Assembly (NCBI GenBank): GCA_037954665.1
Contig: JBBMOL010000092.1
Coordinates: 1,240,001-1,304,000 of the forward strand
Source of the DNA: Laguncularia racemosa
Lineage: Eukaryota; Streptophyta; Magnoliopsida; Myrtales; Combretaceae
Direction: 5' to 3'
DNA: 64,000 nt
In this document: positions 12,001 to 21,361 of the stretch, in pieces
Layout of the letters: every line of letters starts with the position of its first letter
Numbering within the stretch: position 1 is the first letter of the stretch
Made by a program: the position numbers and the translations under genes
The notes under the pieces: generated by a model
Told to the model about the DNA's origin: nothing
Database searches by the model: none
Seen by the model: only the letters and a program-made list of their open reading frames with translations

Positions 12001-12869
12001 CAGATCGTAAGAGATGCATTATTTTGTCGTGGAAAACACGCTTTGACATAGCCATGGGTATTGCAAGAGGACTTCTGTACCTCCATCAAGATTCAAAACT
12101 TCAAGTCATTCATAGAGATCTCAAATCAAGTAATGTTTTGCTAGATGCAAACATGAATCCTAAGATTTCAGACTTTGGCTTGGCAAGAATATTTGAGGGA
12201 AATGAAAAAGAAGAAAAAACAAAGAGAATAATTGGAACCTAGTAAGTTACTCTTCTTCACACATGCTCATGATCCTAACAGGATTTCAGAGAACTGAACT
12301 TATTTTGCTTGTTTGCAGTGGCTATATGTCCCCTGAATATGCCTTTAATGGCAAATTTTCAGTAAAATCAGATGTTTTTAGCTATGGTGTGCTTCTTTTG
12401 GAGTTAGTGACCGGCAAAAGGAATAGAGGGTACTACAACCCAAACCACCACCACAGCCTTCTTGGTCATGTGAGTATAAGGCATTGTTACCTCTCTTTGT
12501 TCTTGTCTGTTGTCTGTCATTAAGTATTGCTAATTAAACATGCAATATGGTCAATTTCAGGCATGGTTACTTTGGAGCAAGGGCGAGGGCTTGGAACTTA
12601 TGGATGATTGTCTACACGACTCTTTTGTCAAGTCTCAAGTGTAAAGATGTATTCATATAGGATTGTTGTGTGTTAAAAAATTTCCTCGAGATAGGCCAGA
12701 CATGTCGGATGTAATTTTCATGTTAGGGAATGAAGAAGCAGATCCACCTTCACCTAAACAGCCTGGATTCTTCATGGAAATACATTTGGAAATTTCAGAT
12801 AGATCTGCAGTAGTGGGAGAACCAAATGGAGACAATTCACTTACCATCACAATGCCAGAGGGTCGATAG
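9091..12869 (+). pseudogene. S-domain (G-type lectin) receptor-like kinase, copy 1, broken
   Basis: Seven exons can be placed from GT/AG sites and homology: 9091-10401, 11278-11406, 11490-11614, 11702-11912, 12004-12241, 12319-12469, 12561-12869. The product would be a plasma-membrane receptor kinase: signal peptide from the second ATG (9127, MKRFTFFILLNFVI), B-lectin domain, S-locus glycoprotein region, EGF-like cysteines (CDSYNKCGANGIC), PAN/apple region (CSCTAYANS), one membrane helix in exon 2, then kinase motifs IAVKRLS, HRDLKSSN, DFGLAR and GYMSPEYA. It is disabled by a 7-bp deletion near 9376 relative to copy 2, an in-frame stop at 10188-10190 (plus a 3-bp loss), and a stop at 12642-12644 (CAA in copy 2). 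Family: SD1-type G-LecRLK. A truncated product cannot be excluded, but a full kinase is not encoded. Confidence 0.9.
10402..11277 (+). other. Intron 1 of receptor kinase copy 1
   Basis: An 876-bp intron between the extracellular-domain exon and the transmembrane exon, with donor GGTATGTG and acceptor TGTTAG. It contains a poly-T run near 10672-10690. The matching intron in copy 2 (22683-23804) is about 250 bp longer. Confidence 0.75.
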
Positions 12870-13078
12870 TGGTTTCAACGTAGTATAATAAAAAATTGAG
12901 ATACATATTAGCTGGAAGCTTCTCTATAGTACATGTATCATCAGGAAAGATCTTCCAAGCATGACTAACTAGTGATGACGTTACTTGTTTAGATTCCTTT
13001 AACAGCCCTAAATGCATCACACAGACATGTTTGTGCACTGGGTGACATATCTTCTCAACAGTACGATGGAGTCATGTT

Positions 13079-13366
13079 ATGTTAAAATCTCGAATACTTT
13101 TTCCACGCAAGAAGCCTGCTTACGTTTTTCAGCCAAGAAAGTACTCAATGTTGCTGGTTGATGTATTAGTGATGAAAGTTGGAACTAAATTGTTTGAACA
13201 CGCATTTGGATTCTCTAGAAGGTGTTATGTATTGTGTAGTGATAAATTTTGTGTAGAGATTTATGCCATAGACTTTGATACATGTGTGGCCTGTGGGACA
13301 TTGACTAAAGCCATCACGACAGATCAAGTAGATGGATATTTAGATGATACTATGCGATTGAAGTAA
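13079..13366 (+). CDS. Unrecognised exon-like ORF, left copy
   Basis: A 95-codon open frame downstream of the kinase. I do not recognise the family. If the sequence ending GATTGAA (13362) is spliced at GTAAGTAT to the acceptor at 13506-13507, the frame stays open for about 50 more codons (ACAGGGTGATC... onward). After a further acceptor-like AG at 13661-13662 comes a lysine/glutamate-rich stretch (EEAKRKIKNL) that would suit a coiled coil. The whole region is repeated in the right unit at 25608-26310, where this frame is interrupted. It may be the remains of a host gene carried between the kinase and the prefoldin gene, or non-coding DNA with chance openness. Confidence 0.3.
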   Translation: MLKSRILFPRKKPAYVFQPRKYSMLLVDVLVMKVGTKLFEHAFGFSRRCYVLCSDKFCVEIYAIDFDTCVACGTLTKAITTDQVDGYLDDTMRLK

Positions 13367-13370
13367 GTAT

Positions 13371-14530
13371 CACCCATTATCATACTATATTAATTTCACA
13401 TCCACAGCCGACACATTAGAAGCTTAACCTTGTAGAGAGGAGTGTTTTTATATTTCATATTCTAACATGAAGAGTAATATCTCTAAATGCCATCTTTGAA
13501 AATACAGACAGGGTGATCATTTGGTATCAAGGATCGAATTCCAGTATAACAAATCTAGGAAGATTAAGGTTGATCTGGAACTTGAAAATGGCCATCTATT
13601 AGGGATTACTTTTACTAAATTCTTATTAAAGACATCTTATTCTTGCCCTTCTTAACATGCAGGAAGATATAGCAACAACATTTAGAAGAAGCTAAGAGAA
13701 AAATAAAAAATCTGATCTCTGAGGCTGACATTGTACGCCTAGCGATGCATAGAATTGAATGCTTTTGTCACTAAAATAGCACAAATTTCAGGACAATTTT
13801 CTATTTAAATATGCAGCATGTTGCTTTATATAATTATAATAGACATTTTTCCACAGTGATATATAATTTTTTTTCTAATTTTCTAAATACAAAGTACCTA
13901 ACTCAAAGGCAAACAAAATGTACTCTAATATCCAGACTATCATCATTAACAGGACCATAAAAATCCCACATGTATCCTGATTATTTTATTAATAATTCTA
14001 TGGAGCAAGCCTTTTTTTTCTCTTTCTTTTTTTTTTTTGGGGGGGGGGGGGGGGGTGTGGAACAATTGAAACATTTTATTCTAATACCACATATCAAGAA
14101 TGAGTGACAACAATCCCTCCCCATCCTTCAAGCACCTACCACTAAAACTACTGAATTCCAGTACGTTTGGTCACTACAATATTACATCACCACTATTGAT
14201 TCTACATTATAGTAACATTCAAATAAGTTCAAAGACCATCTTTTCAATTGAAAAAATGCACCCTACATAGCAGTCCAAAACTAAGATTAATGTTTGTGAT
14301 TTCAACATCAATAGATTTCGAGTTCATTTGTATTCGAAAGTGGAGTCAGCCATCTCCACTTTACCACCTGTGTATTCCTTAATACATTAAATAAGATTTT
14401 ATCAATATGCAAAGCATTCCTACTCTGTTTCACCCAACACTTCCCCAAAATCCAGATATCAGTGTGAAACAAATACTAACTGCAACCATAGTACAAAGAT
14501 AAACAATAAACCTAATGATTAGTAGCTCCA
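13371..14530. other. Duplicated spacer between kinase and prefoldin copy 1
   Basis: Collinear with 25905-27147. It holds possible further exon pieces of the unrecognised ORF (13508-13750), then AT-rich spacer with a poly-T tract running into a 17-base poly-G tract (14019-14057), then the sequence downstream (3' side) of the prefoldin copy. No other gene seen. Confidence 0.55.
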
Positions 14531-14957
14531 TCAACTTGCAGGACCAACAAGAACTCCTTGAGAACCTTCCTTTCGGGCACCATCATCCTTCACCCTACTA
14601 TCAGATTTCCCTACCCTAATCTTATACTTAGCTTCAAAATCAGCTATCTCCTTTTTCTTCTTTTCCAGGGCCTCATTAAGCCTTGCAATTACCTCCTCAA
14701 GCCCTTCTTTTATTGCGCTGGACAGCAGGTAGAACCTCCCTGATGGTTCTCTCAACTAGTACACCTCCAATCATTCTGTAACACCGCCTTGACGGGTCAA
14801 GAGGCTGGATAGCATTTATGACCAGTGAATGTTCACTTGCTTCCATCTCCAATTCAGTTATTTTAGAGTAAATTTGGCTTAGTTCAGTTCTTAGAGAATT
14901 ATAGATAGTTAGAACTGCCTGTTCATTAACGGGCCGGTTTCCTTCTTGGTTCGCCAT
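14531..14957 (-). pseudogene. PFD2: Prefoldin subunit 2, left copy, frameshifted and promoterless
   Basis: Near-identical to the intact copy at 27148-27573. An extra T in the CTTCTTTTATTG run (about 14708-14712) shifts the frame after the AVQRNK segment and destroys the second coiled-coil helix. Upstream, only the intron side is preserved: homology passes the 3' splice site and then breaks at about 15042. The outer intron part (20695-21168) ends at the duplication breakpoint, so no 5'UTR exon or promoter accompanies this copy. It was probably non-functional from the moment of duplication. Confidence 0.9.
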
Positions 14958-15109
14958 GATTGTCTGAAACTATAAAATAAAAAACGTCATAGCTAGCTCT
15001 GATTCCAAGTCAATTCGATTTGAAACGGTAATTAAGGAAAACGCGTGGTCACGCAATAGGCACCCGCGCGTGCTTGAAAAAGGAAAACGCGTAGAAAGCG
15101 CTTGCAGCC

Positions 15110-15166
15110 AAGATCAAACCCACAACCTTCATTCCTTAATCCACCCACTTGACCAACTGTGCTGGA
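15110..15166 (-). promoter_or_regulatory. tRNA-like A/B-box module
   Basis: Minus strand: CAGCACAGTTGGTC (15151-15164) resembles a Pol III A box, and GGGTTTGATCT (15111-15121) resembles a B box, spaced as in a tRNA. The sequence does not fold into a complete tRNA, so this is a tRNA-derived or convergent motif. Confidence 0.35.
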
Positions 15167-15225
15167 CCTGTTTTCTTTTACATTGTGTGATGTTATTTTT
15201 TCTTGCTTTGAGCATGGAATGTTGT

Positions 15226-15280
15226 GGGATTTGAATGCGCGACCTAGAGCACATCACGGGCATGTCTAACCAACTGCATT
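15226..15280 (-). promoter_or_regulatory. Second tRNA-like A/B-box module
   Basis: Minus strand: AATGCAGTTGGTTAG (15266-15280) and GCGCATTCAAATCCC (15226-15240) give A-box-like and B-box-like cores about 40 bp apart. It lies about 60 bp from the previous module in the same orientation. Confidence 0.35.
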
Positions 15281-15949
15281 GTTCTTTTTTTAGAATTTGA
15301 TTGAGTATAAGATATTATATTGACTAATATGAATGTATGTTTATTTATTTGAAGTTTATATATAAATTCATGGTTTATCATTATGAATGAAATGTTGATT
15401 AGATGATATGAGTATGATAGAATTGAGTTCATAAGACATTACTTATGGTTTTATGCAATAATTGAGCCTAAAGATTTAGTTAATGCTTAAGTGATCCATA
15501 CAATTTCAATTAATTAAAGAGTAGTCACAATATTTTTAATTAATTAAAATTAAATATATTAAGGATGATAAGATTACACATGAAAATAAACATTAGTTGT
15601 GATTAATTATATGCAATATAATAAATCTTATCCCACTAGAATCTTTATTATGTTGTGTACGATTAATTATGATAAAATATCAAATTATATTTTTCTAATT
15701 TACCCATAGGGATTAGGAAAAGGAACACGATTTGATATTTTTATCATGAGACTTCAGATGAATCTAATTAAATTAGAACTTTAGCCCACATGCAAGTTTT
15801 ATGTCACTAGATTCAAAATTTCGGTATGATTTTACATCGGTAAAACATGTTATATCTTAATTAGCCTCAAAATTTTGTAATATGAGCATGTATGTTTAAT
15901 TATTGCAACAATTCAACTTGTCAATTTTTCTTATACGCGATGTGATGTT

Positions 15950-16690
15950 CCTGAACTTAAGGAAATAATTATAAGGTTTGGAAGGAAAGAGTTCTCCTTC
16001 ATTTAGGATGGATGGACATTGATTATACCATAAGGAAACTGAAACCTCATGCAATAATTGAAACCAGCACTTCGGATGCGATAGGTCTTATGAAAAATGA
16101 GAGTGATCTAATCACTTGTTAGTTATGTTCATAAGAACTAAAATTTCTACTAGCATAAGGGGCTCCGTCAAGCAATATCAAAAGATTCAAGATTTTCTAA
16201 AGGCCATTGATGAGTAATTTACCACTTTAGATAAGGTAGTGGCTAGCATCCTAATTATAGAGCTTTTGACTCTAAGGCTCACCGGGATTAAGGGTGTGTG
16301 AGAGCATATCATGTGCATGAGGGACATTGTGGCCCAACTGAAGGCATTGGAAGTTGAGTTGTTAAAAACCTTTTTGGTTCACTACATCCTTTGCACTTTA
16401 CCTCAGCAGTATGGCCTATTTAAGATTTCTTACAACATGCATAAGGATAAGTGGCCAATCAATGAGTTGTTGACCATGTGTGCTCAGGAAGAGGGCAAGC
16501 TGCTTATGGAGGAATCGAAAAAGGAAAGGGTGAACTTAACTACTCATGGGAAAAGCAAAAGAAAGGATCAAGCCAAAGACAAAGGGAAAGGGAAAACCCC
16601 TCCCTTAAAGGACATAAAGAATGAAGTTATGTGCTTCTTTTGTAAAAAGAAGGAACACATGAAGAAACAATGCTCTAAGTTCAAGTAGTG
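15950..16690 (+). pseudogene. copia gag (UBN2-like) with zinc knuckle
   Basis: The N-terminal part is broken. An open stretch at 16311-16688 carries the gag core (MRDIVAQLKALEVEL, ...YILCTLPQQYGLFKISYN, ...WPINELLTMCAQEE), then a lysine-rich linker and an intact CCHC knuckle, CFFCKKKEHMKKQC. It ends at a stop just after the knuckle, where the parent frame would continue into protease. Confidence 0.75.
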
Positions 16691-16699
16691 GCTTGATAA

Positions 16700-18081
16700 G
16701 AAAGGTACTTAACTTTCACTTGTTTGTTATAAATCTAATATGATTGATGTTAATCATAACACATGGTTGATTGATTTTGGTTTTACAATCCATGTGACCA
16801 ATTCATCATAAGATTTAATAGACTTGCAGAAGTTAATGGGAAGTGAGTATAGTATCTATTCAAGCAATAAGACGTCCTCACATGTGGAGGCTGTTGGGAC
16901 GTGCAGCTTAGTTTTAGGTAGTGGTTACATTTTGAATTTGAAAAAAAAAAACATTTTATATCTCTGATTAATCTAGGAATTTAATTTCAATTTCCAAACT
17001 TATATCAAATGGTTATTTCTTTAACTTTTCGTACTTCAGATTTAATTTATTTTATAAATATGATGTTATTGGATACTTTGTCTGATGGTCTTTTTCTTCT
17101 CAATTTACAAAATGATGGTAACCATGCTATTATGCAAGTTCATGAAAAGGTTGTCACTAAACAATGTGTTGTGAATGAAGAATCTTCTATTTTGTGGTAT
17201 TGGAGATTAAGACATATCTCAATTGATAGAATTAAAAGGTTGGTGAATAATGGGATACTTAGTGTTTTAGATTTCACTGACTTTAAGACTTGTATAAGCT
17301 ATAGGGAAAGCAGACTAACAAGTCAAAGAAGGGTGCCAAGAGTAGTTTTGAATTATTGGAAATCATACACACTGACATTTGTAGTCTAGATATAGATGTG
17401 TATCGTAATAAGTATTTTGTCTCTTTCATAGATGATTACTTACGGTACATGTATCTCTACTTGCTTAATAACAAGAATGAAGCGCTAGATGCATTGAAAG
17501 TGTTTAAAGCCAAAGTAGAGAAACAATGTGGGAAACAAATTAAAATCATAAGATCCGATAAAGGTGGAGAGTACTATGGTAGATACATAGAGAATGGATA
17601 AGCAAAAGGTCCATTTGCGATGTTTCTTCAAGAGAATGGGATTATTGCCCAATACAATTTACCTAGTTCTTCATATCATAATGGAGTAGCTGAAAGGAGA
17701 AACAGAACATTATTAAACATGGTGCGGAGCATGCTTGCAAGCTCCAAGCTTCCTAACTCATTATGGACTAAAGCTCTTAAAATGACTGCATATATATTGA
17801 GCCAAGTTCCAACCAAGGTTTTCGAAAAGATGCCATTTGAGTTATTCACGGGGTGGAAACCAAGTTTGCGACATGTACACATTTGGGGATGTTCGTCTAA
17901 AGTAAGAGTCTACAATCCATATGAGAAGAAGCTGGACCCAAGGACTATTAGTAGATATTTTGTTGGATATGCTAAAATGTCTAAGGGGTATAAATTTTAT
18001 TGTCTATCTTATAGCACTAAGTTTGTGGAATCAACAAATGTAAAATTTCCTGAGAATGACTTTATTAGTAGGAGTGATTGA
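16700..18081 (+). pseudogene. copia protease and integrase remnants
   Basis: Near 16760 the protease active site reads WLIDFGFT, where the family has D-S-G-A-T, so it is inactive. The GAG-pre-integrase segment (WYWRLRHISIDRIKRL, about 17198) is followed by the integrase core. The catalytic triad is visible as HTDIC (about 17370), IRSDKGGEY (about 17550) and NGVAERRNR (about 17680). A frameshift near 17300-17360 and a stop at 17599 break it. The C-terminal part (GYKFYCLSYSTKFV) runs to 18081. Confidence 0.8.
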
Positions 18082-18399
18082 TATCAAGGCCCTGGTTCAG
18101 AGAAAGATCATATAGATGCTTAGTGTGCCACTCCAAGTAATGGGTTGATCATTGTTGTTAACAACACGCCTCTAGCACAAATGCGTATCGAAGAACCAGT
18201 CCCAAAGGTACCACAAAATGTTGATCTCGATCCAGTAGATACTGAAGTTTAATAGATGTCTAAAGCTATTGAACAACCAGCTAAACAACATGATCCTATT
18301 TCTTAAGATAATGTTGATGGAGCATTAAGAAGATTTACTAGAGTAAGGAAATCAACAATTCCTAGTGACTATGTTGTTTGTCTACAAGAGCTTGACTAC

Positions 18400-19986
18400 A
18401 ATGTTGGAACAAAAAATGATCTTAAGACATTTTCACAGGCCATGAGTTCTAAGGATGAGACTTATGGCATAGTGCCATCAAATAAGAGATGGATTTGATG
18501 ACATCTAATAGAGTCTGGAATCTTATCAAGTTGCCTGATGGTGTAAAAGCCATTAGATGCAAATGGGTCTTCAAAATAAAGAATGACTCACAAGGCAACA
18601 CTGAGAGACATAAAACAAGACTCGTTGCTAAAAGATTCACTCAAAGGGAAGGAATTGACTACATAAAGACATTTTCTCCTGCATCTAAGAAAGATTCGTT
18701 TCGTATAATTATGGCATTAGTTGCACATTTTGATTCGGAGTTACACCAAAAGAATGTGAAAACGACCTTCCTTAAGGTAATCTAGAGGAAAAAGTTTACA
18801 TGAAACAACTTGAAAGATTCTTTATTAGTAATGATGAGCATTTGGTTTGTAAGCTTAATAAATCCATATATGGATTAAAACAAGCCTTCCGCCAGTGGTA
18901 TTTGAAATTCCATGATGTCATCACTTCGTTTGGTTTTGAAGAGAACATTATGGATCAATGTATAAACTAAAAGGTTAGTGGGAGTAAAATTTGTTTTCTT
19001 GTGCTGTATGTGGATGATATTTTGCTTGTAACCAATGATAAAGGTTTGCTATATGAGGTAAAACAATTCCTCTCAAAGAACTTTGATATGAAGGATATAG
19101 GTGAGACATCTTATGTCATTGGCATTAAGATCCATAGGGAAAGATTTCAAGACATTATAGGTTTGTCTCAAGAGACCTATATCAACAAAGTTTGAGAAAG
19201 ATTTCGGATGAAGAATTGTTTACCAAGTGTAGCACCCATTATGAAGGGTGACAGATTAAGCTTAAGCCAATGCCCAAAAAATTAGCTAGAGCGGGAGCAA
19301 ATGAAAAATACCCCATATGCATCAACCATTGGAAGCCTAATATATGCTTAGGTTTTACTAGACCTGACATTACATTAGCTGTTGGGACGCTAGGGAGATA
19401 TCAGACTAACCTAAGTGTTAACCATTGGAGAGCTGCAAAGAAGGTAATGAGATACCCTTAAGGAACAAAGGATTACATGCTCATGTACAGATGGACTAAC
19501 AATCTGGAGGTTATTAAATATTCTAATGCGGACTTTGCTAGCTGTGTTGATTTATGCAAATCAACATCTGGTTACATTTTCATGCTTGCTACTGGAGCAA
19601 TGTCTTGGAGGATTTTAAAGTAGATCTTGACTGCTACTTCTACTATGGAGGTTGAGTTCGTATCTTGTTTTAAGGCTACCTCACATGGTGTATGGTTGAA
19701 GAGTTTCATTTCTAGGCTTAGAATTATTAATTCTATTTCTAGGCCATTGAGATTATACTGTGATAATTCAGTTGTTGTATTTATGGCTAAGAACAATAAG
19801 AGTGATAGTCAAAGTAAGCATACCGACATCAAGTACTTAGCCATAAGAGAACATGTTAAGGAAAAGAAAGCGGTCATTGAGCACATTAGCACTGAGTTAA
19901 TTATAGTTGATCCTTTAACTAAAAGTATGCCACCAAAGAATTTTAAGGATCGTGTACTGAGAATGAGACTTGGTTCCATTATGTAA
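18400..19986 (+). pseudogene. copia reverse transcriptase and RNase H remnants
   Basis: RT starts around 18489 (NRVWNLIKLPDG, KWVFKIKND), has a frameshift near 18780, and carries the catalytic box LYVDDILLVTND at about 19001. RNase H pieces lie at 19480-19986 (MEVEFVSCFKA, LYCDNSVVVF, KHTDIKYLAIREH, FKDRVLRMRLG). Stops at 18968, 19193 and 19459 and others make it dead. The last block is the usual C-terminus of copia Pol. Confidence 0.8.
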
Positions 19987-20694
19987 TTTTTCATTGTACA
20001 TGCATTTAATGTTTCAGTGAAACTTTTATTCAATTGATGTTTCTCATTTGGTTTGTGTATACATTTTTGTCTATTCATTTGTTTTAAGAAAATGTCATTA
20101 AGTTTGGATCTAGAATGAATATATAGTTTATTCATTAAGTTTAAGAGCTAGTATTGCGAGATTTAATATATTATAATACATGGAAGATAATACTCGCTAT
20201 GAGAGGACTTATCGCCATGATTCATACATTTTGTTTCTCATTATGTTTTATGTTGGGGTAAATGGACCAAGTGCGAAAATGCTAGAATTTCCCCTTTTTT
20301 TTCAGATTTTAATTGAAATGCTTGGTTGTTTTATCAAGAAATTGTAAATGAGTTTAGTCCATTTTTTCAGTACAAGTCAACCCATGCTCACGCGAGAAAA
20401 TCTCGCATCTACGCTCCAATCACGTCCATTGAACTCTATGATGAGCAAAGCTTTATAAGTGGGATGTGATATTTCGATTTTGGGTCCCTAAGCCTACTCA
20501 TTCAATTAGAAATACACCATCAATATTGAGAGAGTTAGGGTTTAAAAGCACCAAGCCGAAACCATAGAAAAATTTGGTGCATTTATTTAGCAATGGCTGA
20601 AAGTATGTATTCAATCCATTTGTTTGCTTCCGCTTCTATTTCTTATATGTTCATTGGATTTGTTGAACATGAAATACATATATATACATTTTGA
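19987..20694. other. 3' flank of the copia remnant, possible LTR remains
   Basis: AT-rich DNA. A possible LTR start (TGTTGGGGTAAATGGACC) occurs at 20252, but no matching 5' copy was found. No gene seen. Confidence 0.3.
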
Positions 20695-21170
20695 CACGTA
20701 TGCCCATGAACATCCAGAGAGTAGAGCCACAAAATGTTTATTCTATTCATGCTCAATAATAGCATGGACACTTCATGTCCATACACTGATCACACACATG
20801 TATTAACATGGCCCTCTTAAATGTTCTATTGCACAAAATATGAAAATATTTAGTTCATGTGCGCAAACACAGGTGATCTTTGATTTTCCTTTTTTTGAAG
20901 AAGACACAAGGCTGACATACAGTATGTACAAGAACAATGATGTCTACTCAAATTCACAGTATGATGTGAATTCAATGAGAAGAGGCATTGTCTTGGTCAA
21001 TGCAAATGATGATTGCATGAGGTGCCAAATTGACTAGTGCAGAAAAAGGCTATGAAACTTGCATCCAAAACAATAACCAAGCATGCTAAATGTGTCTTGA
21101 TATAGGGGAGAAACCTTTCATTTTTCCTGTGAAAAGTACAAGAACATCCATTAAGTAATCATGAATACCT
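20695..21170. repeat. Displaced prefoldin-intron segment ending at the duplication breakpoint
   Basis: About 475 bp nearly identical to 27838-27885 plus 28331-28745, which lie inside the 5'UTR intron of the intact prefoldin gene. The match stops at 'aagtaatcatgaata' (about 21168). From 21171 the sequence becomes the upstream region of kinase copy 2. This fixes the junction between the two tandem units. Confidence 0.85.
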
Positions 21171-21361
21171 GTTTCTGAAGGAGATATGTCTATTTGCAGA
21201 AAGCTTGGTTGAGGTACTTCAATATAATTCAGCTATAACTTTTAATCTTGATAGATGAGAATTTTTAAACTTAATCAAGATCTTCACTCTACAGATCAAC
21301 TCTTACCTTGTTATATCTGAGTAAGTGCAATTTTTGGAGTTTAATATGAGCATATACGAGC

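Larger units (their letters stand above)
15043..15949. other. Insertion DNA with two tRNA-like modules, no gene
   Basis: Not shared with the right unit. 15043-15300 is GC-richer (ACGCGTGG, CCCGCGCGTGC) and contains two minus-strand A-box/B-box-like modules (see separate entries), resembling LTR DNA of Tat-type elements. From 15300 to about 15950 it is AT-rich without recognisable coding content; it may include the lost 5' end of the copia remnant. Confidence 0.45.
15950..19986 (+). mobile_element. Ty1/copia retrotransposon remnant in the left unit
   Basis: Gag, protease, integrase, RT and RNase H remnants follow one another in the copia order (integrase before RT). I cannot find convincing paired LTRs in the flanking DNA, so the element is shown by its coding body only. 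Many stops and frameshifts make it inactive. It lies within DNA absent from the right duplication unit, so it probably arrived after the duplication, or was part of a later rearrangement. Confidence 0.8.
8914..21170. repeat. Left unit of a tandem duplication (kinase + prefoldin block)
   Basis: From the sequence 'tttctgaaggagatatgtct' near 8917 the window is collinear with 21173 onward. Homology runs through the receptor kinase, an unknown ORF and the prefoldin subunit 2 copy to about 15042, then resumes at 20695-21168, where it matches 27838-28738. The gap (15043-20694) replaces about 180 bp in the right unit and carries the copia remnant plus other repeat-like DNA. At about 21170 the end of this unit joins directly to the start of the right unit. 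Confidence 0.85.

Noticed and set aside
20252..20694. 3' LTR of the left-unit copia element
   Set aside because: A TGTTGGGG start is visible but no matching 5' LTR was found, so it is not called.
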